NCBI RefSeq assembly: GCF_033546935.1
Contig: NZ_CP137854.1
Coordinates: 310,001 to 374,000 of the forward strand
From: Xylophilus sp. GOD-11R
GTDB taxonomy: Bacteria > Pseudomonadota > Gammaproteobacteria > Burkholderiales > Burkholderiaceae_C
DNA length: 64,000 nt
Reading direction: 5' to 3'
Shown piece after piece: positions 34,681-45,500 of this stretch. The notes under the pieces were generated by a model. That model searched no databases, was not told where the DNA came from, and worked only from the letters and a program-made list of their open reading frames with translations. The number at the start of each line of letters is the position of its first letter. The first letter of the stretch is position 1. The translations under genes and the position numbers were made by a program.

Positions 34681-34694
34681 TTCTACGTAGAAAC
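34681..34694. promoter_or_regulatory. Palindrome TTTCTACGTAGAAA, copy 3
   Basis: Identical to the copies at 34273 and 34622. Its start is 59 bases from that of copy 2. Confidence 0.6.
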
Positions 34695-34722
34695 TGCCAT
34701 GACTCTGGTCTCGGCACTTCCT

Positions 34723-35208
34723 TCATCTGGCTTTGTCCGCGATGCTGGTAGTGCAGGAGACCGTCTTCTTTTTCGATTGCTTCTTCGCTGCCGGCGCCTC
34801 CAAGGACGCGATGGCCAGTCGTGCCTGGTGGGCCGCACTGATGTTCAGTACAAGCGCGGGATTCGCCTGGAGTTCCGCGTACTCGTGAATCAACTTGCGT
34901 AATTTTCGGATATCTGCCGTCCTGTCCTCGATACCGTGTTTATGTGCAACGTGAATCGCAGTGCGGCCATGGAGGAGCTGGGAAAAGGGAAACAGCCGGG
35001 TAGGCGTACGAATATCCTCGCAGCATTCGACGCGTTGTGTCAGATATCGTCGCCCGCCATTGTCTTGTTTGGCCGGTGGATGGTCGCGTCGCTCCTGCAG
35101 GTTGTCGAAGTCGATGGCCGCTTTGAGTAGCGTGTCATCCAGGTGGATTTTTTCGAGAGCCATGTTCAGTCGGTCGGGAGTTTCGAAGATGCTTCGTTGC
35201 TGAGCCAT
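34723..35208 (-). CDS. Hypothetical protein of plasmid-like core
   Basis: A 161-residue protein from ATG 35208 with AGGAA eight bases upstream. It is mostly helical, with DRLNMALEKIHLDDTLLKAA near the N terminus and a Lys/Ala-rich C-terminal tail, suggesting nucleic-acid contact. No family is recognised. It is convergent with the small basic gene and divergent from the ParB-like gene. Confidence 0.5.
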   Translation of the reverse strand: MAQQRSIFETPDRLNMALEKIHLDDTLLKAAIDFDNLQERRDHPPAKQDNGGRRYLTQRVECCEDIRTPTRLFPFSQLLHGRTAIHVAHKHGIEDRTADIRKLRKLIHEYAELQANPALVLNISAAHQARLAIASLEAPAAKKQSKKKTVSCTTSIADKAR

Positions 35209-35741
35209 TGCAGTGTTCCTAAGTGTGCACTGCCGGATTGACAGTGGCTGCAATTTTTCATTTTTTGAATTCGGTCAGCAATTCGAGCGGAAGCAGCGCG
35301 CTGCCTGCGATGGCGAATAATGGTGTATTGAATACTTCGTATTCCATCGACGCGGCATTGAAGCTCCCCTGCGCAGGCCCAGTCACTCCTGTTTGGGTTC
35401 GTCCGATGGTTTATGGAGTACCAATAAAACCATCAACAGCGCTTTTTTCGTTCAGGCCTGGGCAGGGCGGCTTCCGGAAAGCACTCAAATTTCCCACCCC
35501 TTTCAGCCTCGTTTCGGCCAACAGTTCATGTTTAGCTGGCTAACATCCATCCATGCGTTGCCAAAGGCGCTGCACTTGCGAACCACAGTTGTGGAAGGCA
35601 AGTGCGGCCAAGGATCCAGACCTCGCACGCCGTAATGGCTGGAATTGCGGCATTCATGGTTCACACCAGTAGCCGCTGCATGCCCGCACGTTCCTGGCGC
35701 TGTTTTGCTTGACTTTCTGCCTACCGGAGTCTGGATCTGCC
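35209..35741. other. Intergenic stretch before the ParB-like gene, no gene recognised
   Basis: About 530 bases. Short plus-strand frames lack ribosome sites and recognisable motifs. It presumably holds the divergent promoters of the flanking genes. No strong repeat was seen. Confidence 0.4.
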
Positions 35742-36758
35742 ATGCCCCACGCTGCTTATGAAAACGCCCACGCTGACGATGAGTTCCTGGATCAGCCGTG
35801 CTCGACGCAGGTTGACATCGACATCGGAATCCCGGATGTGGTCTCCCCCGTTACCGGATCGACGATCCTCCTTGATCCCCACCAGATCGCACCGCCCGCA
35901 GGGCCGCGACGCCATGCTTCCTCTTTTGATACAGAGGCATTCCATGAGCTCTGCACGTTGGTGAAACATGACGGCGGAAATGCGGTCCCGATCTTGGTAC
36001 GCGCCACACCGACGGCGTCGCTGCCATTTCAGGTGATTCGGGGTGAGTTGCGTTTGCGCGCGTGCGTCCTGGAGGCCGTGAAAGTCCGTGCAGTCATCGC
36101 GCCGGATGGCACCGATGCCGATGACTGCCTGGAGTCCATTCGCGACAACATGGCGCAAAGCACATTGTCTACGTACGAACTGGGGCAGCGTCTCGTGCAT
36201 GCGCTGGAAATGCTCCGTCCCATCACACAAACTGAACTGGCTGTGCGCCTCGGTCTCAGTGCGTTCAAGGTATCGAGGGCGGTCTCGATGGCGCAACTAC
36301 CTGCCGTTGTTGTGTCCGTTTTTACCTCGCCGTCGGATATCCAGAATCAAGACTGCCTGACGCTTAAAAAGGCACTAAAGGAAGACGCCGACGCCGTGCT
36401 GCTGAAGGCAGCCGATTTGATAGAAAAGAAGGAACGGCTGAAAGGGCCCGAAGTGGTCAGGTGCCTGACGGCAGCGGTTGCCGCACAGAAAAATACAGAG
36501 CAAGCGTCAACCAAAGTGGCGATCGTGCCACGGCCTCCGAAGGCCATCATGCTTTTTGGCGCCAAGGTCGGGCAGTATCAGAGAACAAAAGAGAATGTTT
36601 TCCAGATCGAACTTCAGATATCCATGAGCGCCGCTGAGGAGGAGATTGCTGTCGGTAGTCTTCTGAAACACCTGGAGTCTGGTGTGCTGAAAGCGTTGAA
36701 AATGAAAAACAAGATGAAAACTGTTTTGACCGCAGTTGAGCCAATGGCCGTTTCATGA
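35742..36758 (+). CDS. ParB/RepB-like partition protein
   Basis: A 338-residue protein from ATG 35742. An N-terminal ParB-like nuclease-fold region includes ILLDPHQI and a degenerate GERR box (IRGELRLRACVLEA, near residue 100). It is followed by the central DNA-binding HTH (NMAQSTLSTYELGQRLVHAL then TQTELAVRLGLSAFKVSRAV). The C-terminal third is Lys-rich. ParB proteins bind palindromic centromere sites; three 14-bp palindromes lie 1.1-1.5 kb upstream. No ParA ATPase is next to it, which is atypical of a full partition cassette. Confidence 0.7.
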   Translation: MPHAAYENAHADDEFLDQPCSTQVDIDIGIPDVVSPVTGSTILLDPHQIAPPAGPRRHASSFDTEAFHELCTLVKHDGGNAVPILVRATPTASLPFQVIRGELRLRACVLEAVKVRAVIAPDGTDADDCLESIRDNMAQSTLSTYELGQRLVHALEMLRPITQTELAVRLGLSAFKVSRAVSMAQLPAVVVSVFTSPSDIQNQDCLTLKKALKEDADAVLLKAADLIEKKERLKGPEVVRCLTAAVAAQKNTEQASTKVAIVPRPPKAIMLFGAKVGQYQRTKENVFQIELQISMSAAEEEIAVGSLLKHLESGVLKALKMKNKMKTVLTAVEPMAVS

Positions 36759-37501
36759 AACATGGGTTTGAATAATGCCCGCAGGTGCGTCTTGCACCGT
36801 GCAAGAAGGGTAGGGCGGGAGGTCAGGCGCAGCAATGGGCGTGTCTTTTCATAGGACTGCGGAGCTCGGGCCTTAGTCTGTTAACTACGGCCGACTTTTT
36901 CCCTGGTCGCGCAGGGGAGGCGAGGGTGCACGAGCGCCAGGTCTTCGTGCACGGTAGGGGCCGCCTCGGCCACGAAGTCAGCCCATTGACGAAGCAAATA
37001 ACTCGCGAGCGATGGTGCGGACCGATGACGAAGCAGCGTTTACAAATACGCAGAGACTTCGATTTCGAATCCATCTACGAAATCGATGCGATCACCGAGA
37101 ACGAAGGCATGGGGATAGGGCTCCCTTCGGGCACGATACCCTTTCGTCAACGAAGAATTTTCCGTTAACGGCGTTACGGTGGGAAGGGGCAAAGCCCCTG
37201 GAACTGCATCGAGACCGATGAGGCTTCGGGAGCGAAGTCACTTCGCTATCGATGAACGACGGTACCGATGTTGTCTTCGAATTCGAAAGCACGTTACGTT
37301 GCCGGTGGGTTTACTTCCTCTTTGCCAGTGTGTTTGTTGCGTTCCGATAACGAAGGTGTCTTTGGTTTCGATGGGGCATCGCCCGAGACGGTGTTCGGCA
37401 CCAAAGCCGCCCAATGAACAGGCCCTTAACTCGGCACTATTGCGTTTCTGGATACAACTTCGCGGCAAAGTCATGGCATCGACATTTTTCAGAGGCATGC
37501 C
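36759..37501. other. Inverted-repeat-rich oriT candidate region
   Basis: About 740 non-coding bases between the ParB-like and relaxase genes. They contain TCGATTTCG-N10-CGAAATCGA (37059-37086), a hairpin with arms AGGGGC / GCCCCT (37185-37199) and AGCGAAGT-C-ACTTCGCT (37231-37247), plus several CGAAG motifs. MobV-type plasmids keep oriT just upstream of the mob gene, so this is the expected place. No nick site can be named by eye. Confidence 0.5.
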
Positions 37502-38770
37502 ATGGCGTCATCAAATCAATCTCCGAAAACGAAGGGGCTGGCGACGATTAAAGGTCGTCCACGCGCACCCGTGTTGACTGCCCTGTTTCCGCGGGAGCCA
37601 ACGGACACGACACGCCCGCAGTTTGTGCGTGTAGAGACTTACGCGGTGCAGGGTGTGGCTCATAAAACCAAAGCGGGAGCCAATCAGAAGCCCAAAGCCA
37701 GCATTTCACAAGTGCTCCAGGAAGCGCTGCGTTCGTCACCGGAGGGCTACCGCCATTTGACGAATCAAGGACTGAAGCCCGAGCCGCCGCGTATTCTTTT
37801 TGGGCTCGAGGTCCAGGAGTTGCAAGATTGGTACGAAAAGCATAAAGCACGCGCTGCAGAAAACTCTGCTGCTTATGTGGTAGAGAAAACCGGCCTGATG
37901 CACGTTCGACGACAAGACCGCAGGTGGCCCACGTTGCTGGCAGAGGTCGCCTCGTTCCCCGGGCCTCCCGATGAAACCGACGACCACTATTTGCTGTGGC
38001 GCGAGCGGTGCGTCGCTCGACTAAAACGGGTGTATGGCGACGAGCTTTTGAGTGTTATCGAACATACGGATGAGCCGCACGGCCACATTCATGCCTTGGT
38101 CGCCCATGCGGACGCCACGCCGGTCAGGGCCCTGCATCCGGGGCACCGGGCATCTGATCGACTGAAAGCAAAAGGGGGAACACCCAAGGAGCAGCAGGAC
38201 GCATACAAGGCTGCGTTGAAAGAATTCCAAAGCGACTTCTTCAGCTTGGTTGGCCGGCCTGCTGGGCTCGAGCGCATAGCGCATGTGCCGAGGCAACGTC
38301 ACAGCTACCAGCAAGCGAGAGCGAACAAGCAGGCAGAAGCGGAGTATGCGGAGCGCGTGCAGGCACTGATCAAAAAGGAAAAGGCTCTACAAGCAGAAGC
38401 AACGAGGCTCACAGCGATTCTTGTGCAGCGGCAGGCCAGCATCGATGCCGAGACAGAGACCGCCATGCAGCTGGCTTATCGGAAGGCGACCGAAATGGCC
38501 GAGGCCAAGCATGCGAAACGCGCGAAGGAACTGGCTGAAGAGGAGGCCCGGCTTATGGAAATCCGAAGAAAGCTCGATATCGAAATTGCAGGCCTTGGCC
38601 AAGTCGCCGAGCGGGTCCGCTTGATGCAGCAACGCGAACGCGAGCGATATACACGGCTGCTCGACGCTTTGAAGTCGGAGGTCGACACGGACCTATTCCA
38701 ACGCATCATTGATGTTGCAGCTGCTGGCTTGGGTTCGATAAATGCGCAACCTTCTCCTCATCCGTCTTGA
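37502..38770 (+). CDS. MobV/Pre-like relaxase (plasmid mobilisation protein)
   Basis: A 422-residue protein. Its centre has the relaxase metal motif in VIEHTDEPHGHIHALVAH (near residue 190), matching the H-x-D-E-x3-H-x-H pattern of the Mob_Pre family. A long C-terminal coiled coil (about 275-390, with KEKALQAEATRL and EEARLMEIRRKL) would allow dimerisation. The family nicks oriT and carries the strand to a recipient through a helper's secretion system. A clear catalytic tyrosine was not identified. AGAGG precedes the ATG by six bases. Confidence 0.7.
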   Translation: MASSNQSPKTKGLATIKGRPRAPVLTALFPREPTDTTRPQFVRVETYAVQGVAHKTKAGANQKPKASISQVLQEALRSSPEGYRHLTNQGLKPEPPRILFGLEVQELQDWYEKHKARAAENSAAYVVEKTGLMHVRRQDRRWPTLLAEVASFPGPPDETDDHYLLWRERCVARLKRVYGDELLSVIEHTDEPHGHIHALVAHADATPVRALHPGHRASDRLKAKGGTPKEQQDAYKAALKEFQSDFFSLVGRPAGLERIAHVPRQRHSYQQARANKQAEAEYAERVQALIKKEKALQAEATRLTAILVQRQASIDAETETAMQLAYRKATEMAEAKHAKRAKELAEEEARLMEIRRKLDIEIAGLGQVAERVRLMQQRERERYTRLLDALKSEVDTDLFQRIIDVAAAGLGSINAQPSPHPS

Positions 38771-39506
38771 CCTTTGCCGTCGACTTCGCTGCGCGCGGTT
38801 TGGGCCGGCATTCGTCAGTCCTATAAGCTGCGACGAGCGGTGTCTCGGGCGGCGTTGCAGCGGCTGATCCAAGAGTCGTTTGATGGCATGCGCGACGCCT
38901 GATTCATTGTCGAATGCCCGGCCCCAGACTTGTCTAAGGCAATCGAAGGCGACATGGTGTTGAAGGCGGCACTCATGGAGCCACCGCTGGCGCTGGAAGC
39001 TGCGCTGCTCTCCATGCACAAGGAAAGGGTGTTCGACCTCGCCTGCGGCATCACCGTGCTGACCTGCCACGAGCTGGTGATAGACCTCACCGGCACCAGC
39101 CTGTCTGCCGGGGGAAAATCGGCGTCGAGGTCGAATTTGGACGCTTCCTGGCTGACGCAACGTCGCATTGCTCGAAGGTGGCATCGAGACCTTGAGCGAG
39201 GCCGATGAAGCGCGAGACCGCCTGCTGTAGGGCTACGAACACAATGGCGATGCGGCGGTGCTCTGCTAACCGTCGAACGCCGTGCTCGCTCGCCGGGGTG
39301 CAAGGCGTCGATCGTCACGTCGCATGGAAGCTCAATCCAGCAATGGCAAGCCAGAAACGATCCTCAACTGAAACAATTTGACTCGTTTGTGGAAGAATAA
39401 ATCGACAGTGCCTGGTTCATAGCTGGATGCCGGGCCCTTCATGGATCGTTCACTAATCTCGGCAGGACTTGGATCCTTGGGCTGGCGAGGCGGCGGGAAG
39501 CGTTAA
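38771..39506. other. Gene-poor junction between mobilisation and Hhe-like modules
   Basis: About 735 bases with overlapping frames on both strands (best ones at 38,820-39,320) but no recognisable domain and no consistent frame. It could be the remnant of an insertion element or older gene. Confidence 0.4.
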
Positions 39507-42500
39507 ATGACAGACAACAAGGCGACCGAATTCGACAATGAGCGCATAGAAGAGGTTGCACCTCCGCCGTTGGTGGTGAGACTTGAATCCTCCGTTGTCG
39601 AAAAACTGAACCTGGCCGACTTTCAGAATTCGGTGCCGATGTTGCGCGATTTAAAGATCGCGAATGACACTGAGGCCGCGTTGCATGGGCTTGACGTTTG
39701 GGTTGACGCAACCCCTGCGTTCTTGAAGCCGAAGGTATGGCGTATTGAAGAGGTCGCAGCCGGCGAGACCTGTTCCGTTTCAGACCTCGACGTCCAGCTG
39801 GATGGCCCGTTCCTGACACGCCTTACCGAGGCGGAAAAGGCGACAGTAACTTTTACGCTGCGGCCTCGTGGAGACTCGACACAGGTAATTGCGCGGGCGG
39901 ACCGTAAGGTTGAGTTGTTGCCACGCAATCAGTGGGGTGGCCTCTCCCATCTGCCCGACCTCGTGGCTGCATTCGTACAACCGAATGATCCGGCAGTGGA
40001 CCGGCTGCTCAAGCAAGCCGCCGAGGTCCTGAGAAACAACAACAAGAACCCTGCCTTGGATGGTTATGCGGGAGGCAACAAACGAGCATGGGAGTTGGCA
40101 TCGGCTATCTGGAGTGCCATCGCTTCGCTAGGTCTCGACTATGCCCTTCCACCGGCAAGCTTCGAACACGCAGGGCAAAAGGTCCGGGGCACCAGCCATA
40201 TCCTGGAATCTGGTTTGGCGACCTGCCTGGATCTGGCGCTGATGTTTTGCTCGGCCCTTGAGCAGGCTGGGCTCAACCCGGTGCTCGTGTTCACCAAAGG
40301 CCATGCCTTTGCCGGTCTTTGGTTGAAGGCGGAACAGTTCACCACTGTCGTCGTGGATGACGTGACGGCGGTCCGCAAGCGCGTGAAATTGAAGGAGATG
40401 GTGGTCTTTGAGACCACCATCATCACGCACCGTCCTGCCCCCAGTTTCACCTACGCGACCGAAAGGGGAGTCGAGCAGATCGGCGAACCTTTGGAAGAAA
40501 CCTTCGAGTTGCTGGTTGATGTCCGCCGCGCCCGGATGCAACGCATCAAGCCTCTGGCTAATGCCGAGGCGATTGCGCCAAGTGCTGCGGTCGAACAGCC
40601 AATCATTGCCGAGCCTGCCTTCGCTGAAGCACCGGAACTCCCTGAGGAGGACGCAAGCCCAGAGGTCGATGCCGGAGCGCTCAACCCCAAGGATCGTCTT
40701 GCCAGGTGGCAGCGGAAGCTGCTGGATCTTTCGTTGCGCAACAACCTGCTGAATTTCAAGGGCAGCAAGAAGGCCTTGAAGCTGGAGGCACCGGACCCCA
40801 GCCTGCTCGAAGACATGTTGTCGGAAGGCCAGATTCTCAAGGTGCTCCCGCGACCGGACTTGATGGATGGAGCCGATCCGCGCAGCCAAGCCATCTACGA
40901 AAGCAGGGAGCGTGAAGACGTTCGTCGAATCCATGCACTTGATGGCTTGAAGCGCAAGGAAGTCTTCGTGGGCGTGGTCAAGGACGAGTTGGAGGCACGC
41001 CTGGTCGAGCTTTACCGAACAGCGCGTACGACCTTGGAAGAGAGCGGCTCGAATACCCTCTACATCGCACTTGGCTTCCTGTCCTGGACCAGGGACGATC
41101 GTGAGGGCCAGAAGTACCGCGCGCCGCTGATTCTTGTGCCCGTCACCCTGGGCAGGAAGAACGCGAGGTCCGGCTTCACCCTTTCCTTGCATGACGATGA
41201 GCCGCGGTTCAATCCCACCCTGATCGAAATGCTCAGGCAGGACTTCAATCTTAGCCTCGGGATCGCTGAAGGCGAGCTGCCCAAGGATGATCGAGGGCTC
41301 GACATCCAGGCGCTTTGGAAGACCGTTTCGCACGCAATCAAGGACATCAAGGGCTGGGAAGTGTCCGAGGAGGTCGTGCTGGCGATGTTCTCGTTCGGCA
41401 AGTATCTGATGTGGAAGGACCTGACCGAACGCACGGACCAGCTCCGCCAGAACGCCGTGGTGCGGCATCTGATCGATTCGCCCAGGGACAGCTATCCCGC
41501 CGGGATTCCGTTTCCGCATTCCAAGAACCTTGATCGCGAGTTTGGGCCGGAGCAGACCTTTTGCCCGCTGCCCGCAGATTCTTCCCAGTTGTCCGCCGTC
41601 ATGGCGGCTGTGCGCGGCAAGGACTTCGTGCTCATCGGCCCGCCCGGCACCGGCAAGAGCCAGACTATTTCGAACCTCATAGCGCAGTGCCTGGCTGAGG
41701 GAAAGCGAGTGCTCTTCGTCTCCGAAAAGATCGCGGCTCTGGACGTTGTTTTCCGCCGCTTGCGGGAGGTGAAGCTGGGTGAGTTCTGCCTCGAACTCCA
41801 CTCGAGCAAGGCGCGAAAACTGGATGTCCTAGCTCAGCTCAAGACCTCGTGGGAGTCCACGGGACATATTGACCAAGATCAATGGCGGGCAGAGGCGCAG
41901 CGTCTGAAAGCACTACGCGACGAACTGAATGTCTATGTCGAGCGGCTTCATTTTCGTTTCGCCAATGGCATGACCATCTATGAAGCCATTGGACGTGTGG
42001 TCGATGGAGACCTGGTTCCGCATCTGGCGCTTTCATGGGATGTGGCGCATGCCCATGACGCGCCGACCATGGCGCGCATGCGTGAAGTGGTTGAACGCCT
42101 GGACGTCAATGCCAAGGCGCTCGGCTACGACAACTTGCTGAAAAGTGCGCTCGCAGATGTCGGTCATACGGAGTGGTCTCCCCGTATTCAGCAAAGCTTG
42201 GTGGAAGCCGCTCGGGCGGCCACGCCGGTTGCAGAGCGTGTGTTGGCAACGTTCGATAAATTTGCGGCGGCATGCGGCTTGCCATCTACGGCGTCGGCAC
42301 AACGCAGCCGCGAGTCCTTGCGCTCCCTTGCGTTACTGTTGCCTGACGCAGCGGGTCACGACTGGAGATTCGCTGCCAGAGCCGATGCCCCGGCCATCGT
42401 GGCCCGACTTCGACGGGGTGTCGACCTGCTGGAGCAACACCGGAGCCTCACCGCGGCCTTGTCGCCGTCCTGGCCTGCTTCGATCATGGCGTCATGTCGG

Positions 42501-45500
42501 CGGGGGCTGCTGCTGCTGGAGCAGCGTCGGGACCTGCTAAGCGGGCTGGGCAATCCTTGGGGCGACGACATCATCGGTGAGCTGGAAACAGGACTCGGCC
42601 TGCTGGCCGAAATCGCTGCTGCCACCGCCCAGCTTTCAGTGAAATACGGCGAGAGCATAGAGCAACTCAACGTGTCACTGTTGCAGCGGGAATATGCCAA
42701 GGCTGAGAAGGCGGTCTGGCCTCTCTCGCACCTGGGCAAAAAGAAAATCAGACAGGCGGTGGAAGCCTGCGTCAGCGGAGTTGGCGAGCCCGATGTGCCT
42801 GCCGACCTGATGCTGTGGACCCGCATCAGGGAGCTGAGGGCTCAGGTCGAGGCGGTTGAGATCGGCGCGGCGGTCGAAGGCATTTGGTCCGGTTTGAAAA
42901 CCCGGCCAGAGTTCGCAGAGGCTGCGATCAGGCTGCAGCGCGCGTTGGCCTGCGGAAAGAGCAGCACTCCGTGGGATGACCAGGATCTCGAGCCCGTGGC
43001 GAATGGCCGCTGTGGCGACCGCCTGGCGGGAGAGCTCAAAACACTGAGGGCGCTGAAAGCCCTCGAGGAAGAGCTTGACTCACTGGAGAACCTGGCCAGC
43101 CCGACTGTCCAGCTTTGGGCAGGTCGGTCGACCCGGCCGGATGTGCTCGAAGCAGCGCTTTCCTTCGTGGATGCTTTGGACCTAGTACGCGCAAAGGGCC
43201 CCTTATCGGGAGATCACCCGAGGGTCTCGACCGGCGAATGTGGTCTGGCATTTTACGAAGACGTCCAAAGGATTCGCCGGCGCGTCGAGGTTGAAAAAGG
43301 CCTTGTTTATCTAACGGATCTGACACTGCTGACCAACGGGCTTTGGGTTGATTTGGGTACCGCAATAGACCAGATCGAGAAGGCGGTAGCGTTTCAGGCA
43401 TCTCTCGCCAAGGCTATGACAGGCCTTGCGGAGAAACCGGAAGAATTGCAGGCTGTGGCAAGTGCCCTGGAGCAACTGCTTGGAGACAACGTCGCATTGC
43501 TGGATCCGTCTGGCGCGCTCTCGCTGGATGCCGCGCAGTACCTCGCTGCCCAGGCGGAACTGCAGCCGGCCGTGGACCACCTGGGTTCTGTTGCTGCATT
43601 TCCCGACGCGTCCAAGACCAGAATCAACGCGCTCGCCCTACCAGCACTCATCGCGCACTGCGACGGCATCGTCCGTTCGGAAGCGCGGCTCAATGCCTGG
43701 TGCGCCTGGCGCAAGGTCAGGGATCAGGCGATCCAGCTGGGCCTTTCTGGTGTCGTGGCCGGTGTCGAGAACGCCGCCGTACCACTTGGCCAACTGCGCA
43801 ACGCTTTCGAGACCAACTACAGCCGCTGGTGGCTGAATCTTGTGGTCGATAACGAACCCGTCATCCGGACCTTCGTTGCGGCCGAACATGAGAAGCGCAT
43901 CAGTGATTTCAGGGCGCTTGATGCACGGCATGTCGAACTGACACGTGCCTGGATAAGGGCATCCCTCTGTGCCGATCTGCCGCAGCAGGACGAAGTGACG
44001 CGCAGTTCCGAATGGGGTTTGCTTCGTCATGAGATGACCAAGAAATCCAAGCACCTTCCGCTGCGGACCTTGATGTCCAGCCTGCCCACGGCGCTCACCA
44101 AACTCACGCCCTGCCTCTTGATGAGTCCGCTGTCGATTGCGCAGTACCTGAGTGCAGATGCCAACGCCTTCGACGTGGTGGTGTTCGATGAGGCTTCGCA
44201 GATCCCGGTCTGGGATGCCATTGGCGCCATTGCCCGCGGCAAACAGGTCGTGATGGTGGGTGATCCGAAGCAATTGCCGCCGACCAGTTTCTTCGACCGC
44301 GCCGAGGCTACCAACGAGGACGATGAACTCGAAGGGGATCTGGAAAGCATTCTGGACGAGTGCATGGGGGCCAACCTGCCGACCATGAATTTGTCCTGGC
44401 ATTACCGGAGCCGCCACGAAAGCCTGATCGCGTTTTCCAACCATCGCTATTACGGTGGGTCGCTAGTGACCTTTCCCTCGCCAGTGACGGAAGATCGGGC
44501 AGTCAGCTTCCACTACGTAGATGGCACCTATGAAAAAGGCGGTGCCCGGACCAACAAACCTGAGGCCATGGCCGTTGTTGGCGATATCGTGCGCAAGCTC
44601 AAGGAACCGGGTTTCCGGGCCTCGGGTCTGACGATCGGCGTGGTGACATTCAATTCCGAACAGCAGTCCCTAATTGAAGATCTGCTGGACGAAGCGCGAC
44701 GCAAGGATCCTTCGATCGAGCCCCACTTCGCAGAATCGGCGCTGGAACCGCTGTTCGTCAAAAACCTGGAAAGCGTTCAGGGTGACGAGCGCGACATCAT
44801 GTATTTCTCCATCACCTACGGTCCTGATCTGACGGGCGCTGTGTCGATGAATTTCGGTCCGATGAACCGGGACGGTGGCGAACGCCGATTGAACGTCGCG
44901 ATCACGCGCGCACGGCAAGAGCTGCGCGTGTTTTCCAGCCTGCGTGCCGAGAAAATGGACCTGGCACGCACACAGGCACGTGGGGTGAAAGACCTGAAGC
45001 ATTTCCTGGAGTTCGCCGAGCGAGGCACTAAGGCCCTGGCTGAGGCGACTAAGGGAAGCCTCGGCGGCTTTGAGAGTCCATTTGAGGAGGCCGTTGCATC
45101 TGCGCTCGCGAGCAAAGGCTGGGAGGTGCACACACAAATCGGTGCATCGTCTTTCCGCGTTGATCTGGCCGTGGTTCATCCCGATGCCAGAGGTACGTAT
45201 CTGAGCGGCGTCGAATGCGACGGTGCCACCTATCACCGGTCGGCCACTGCGCGTGATCGTGACATGCTGCGTGAACAGGTGCTGAGGGGTTTGGGTTGGG
45301 AGGTTGTGCGGATCTGGTCGACCGATTGGTGGGTCGATAAGGTCGGTACGCTTGACCGGGTCGATCGGCAATTGAATGAGTTGCTCGCCAATAGCCGGGC
45401 TCTGCGGGCGGAGGAATTGGCTCAGCAGGACGCACGTAATGAAGCGAAGGACGCGATTGAAAAAGCGCAGGCAGAGGCACTTTCGGTTCCGGCGGATGAT

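Noticed and set aside
35223..35543. 106-codon frame upstream of the ParB-like gene
   Set aside because: No ribosome site, no recognisable motif and low-complexity composition.
38693..39318. Overlapping frames that could suggest a transposase relic
   Set aside because: No catalytic motif, terminal inverted repeats or consistent frame were found.
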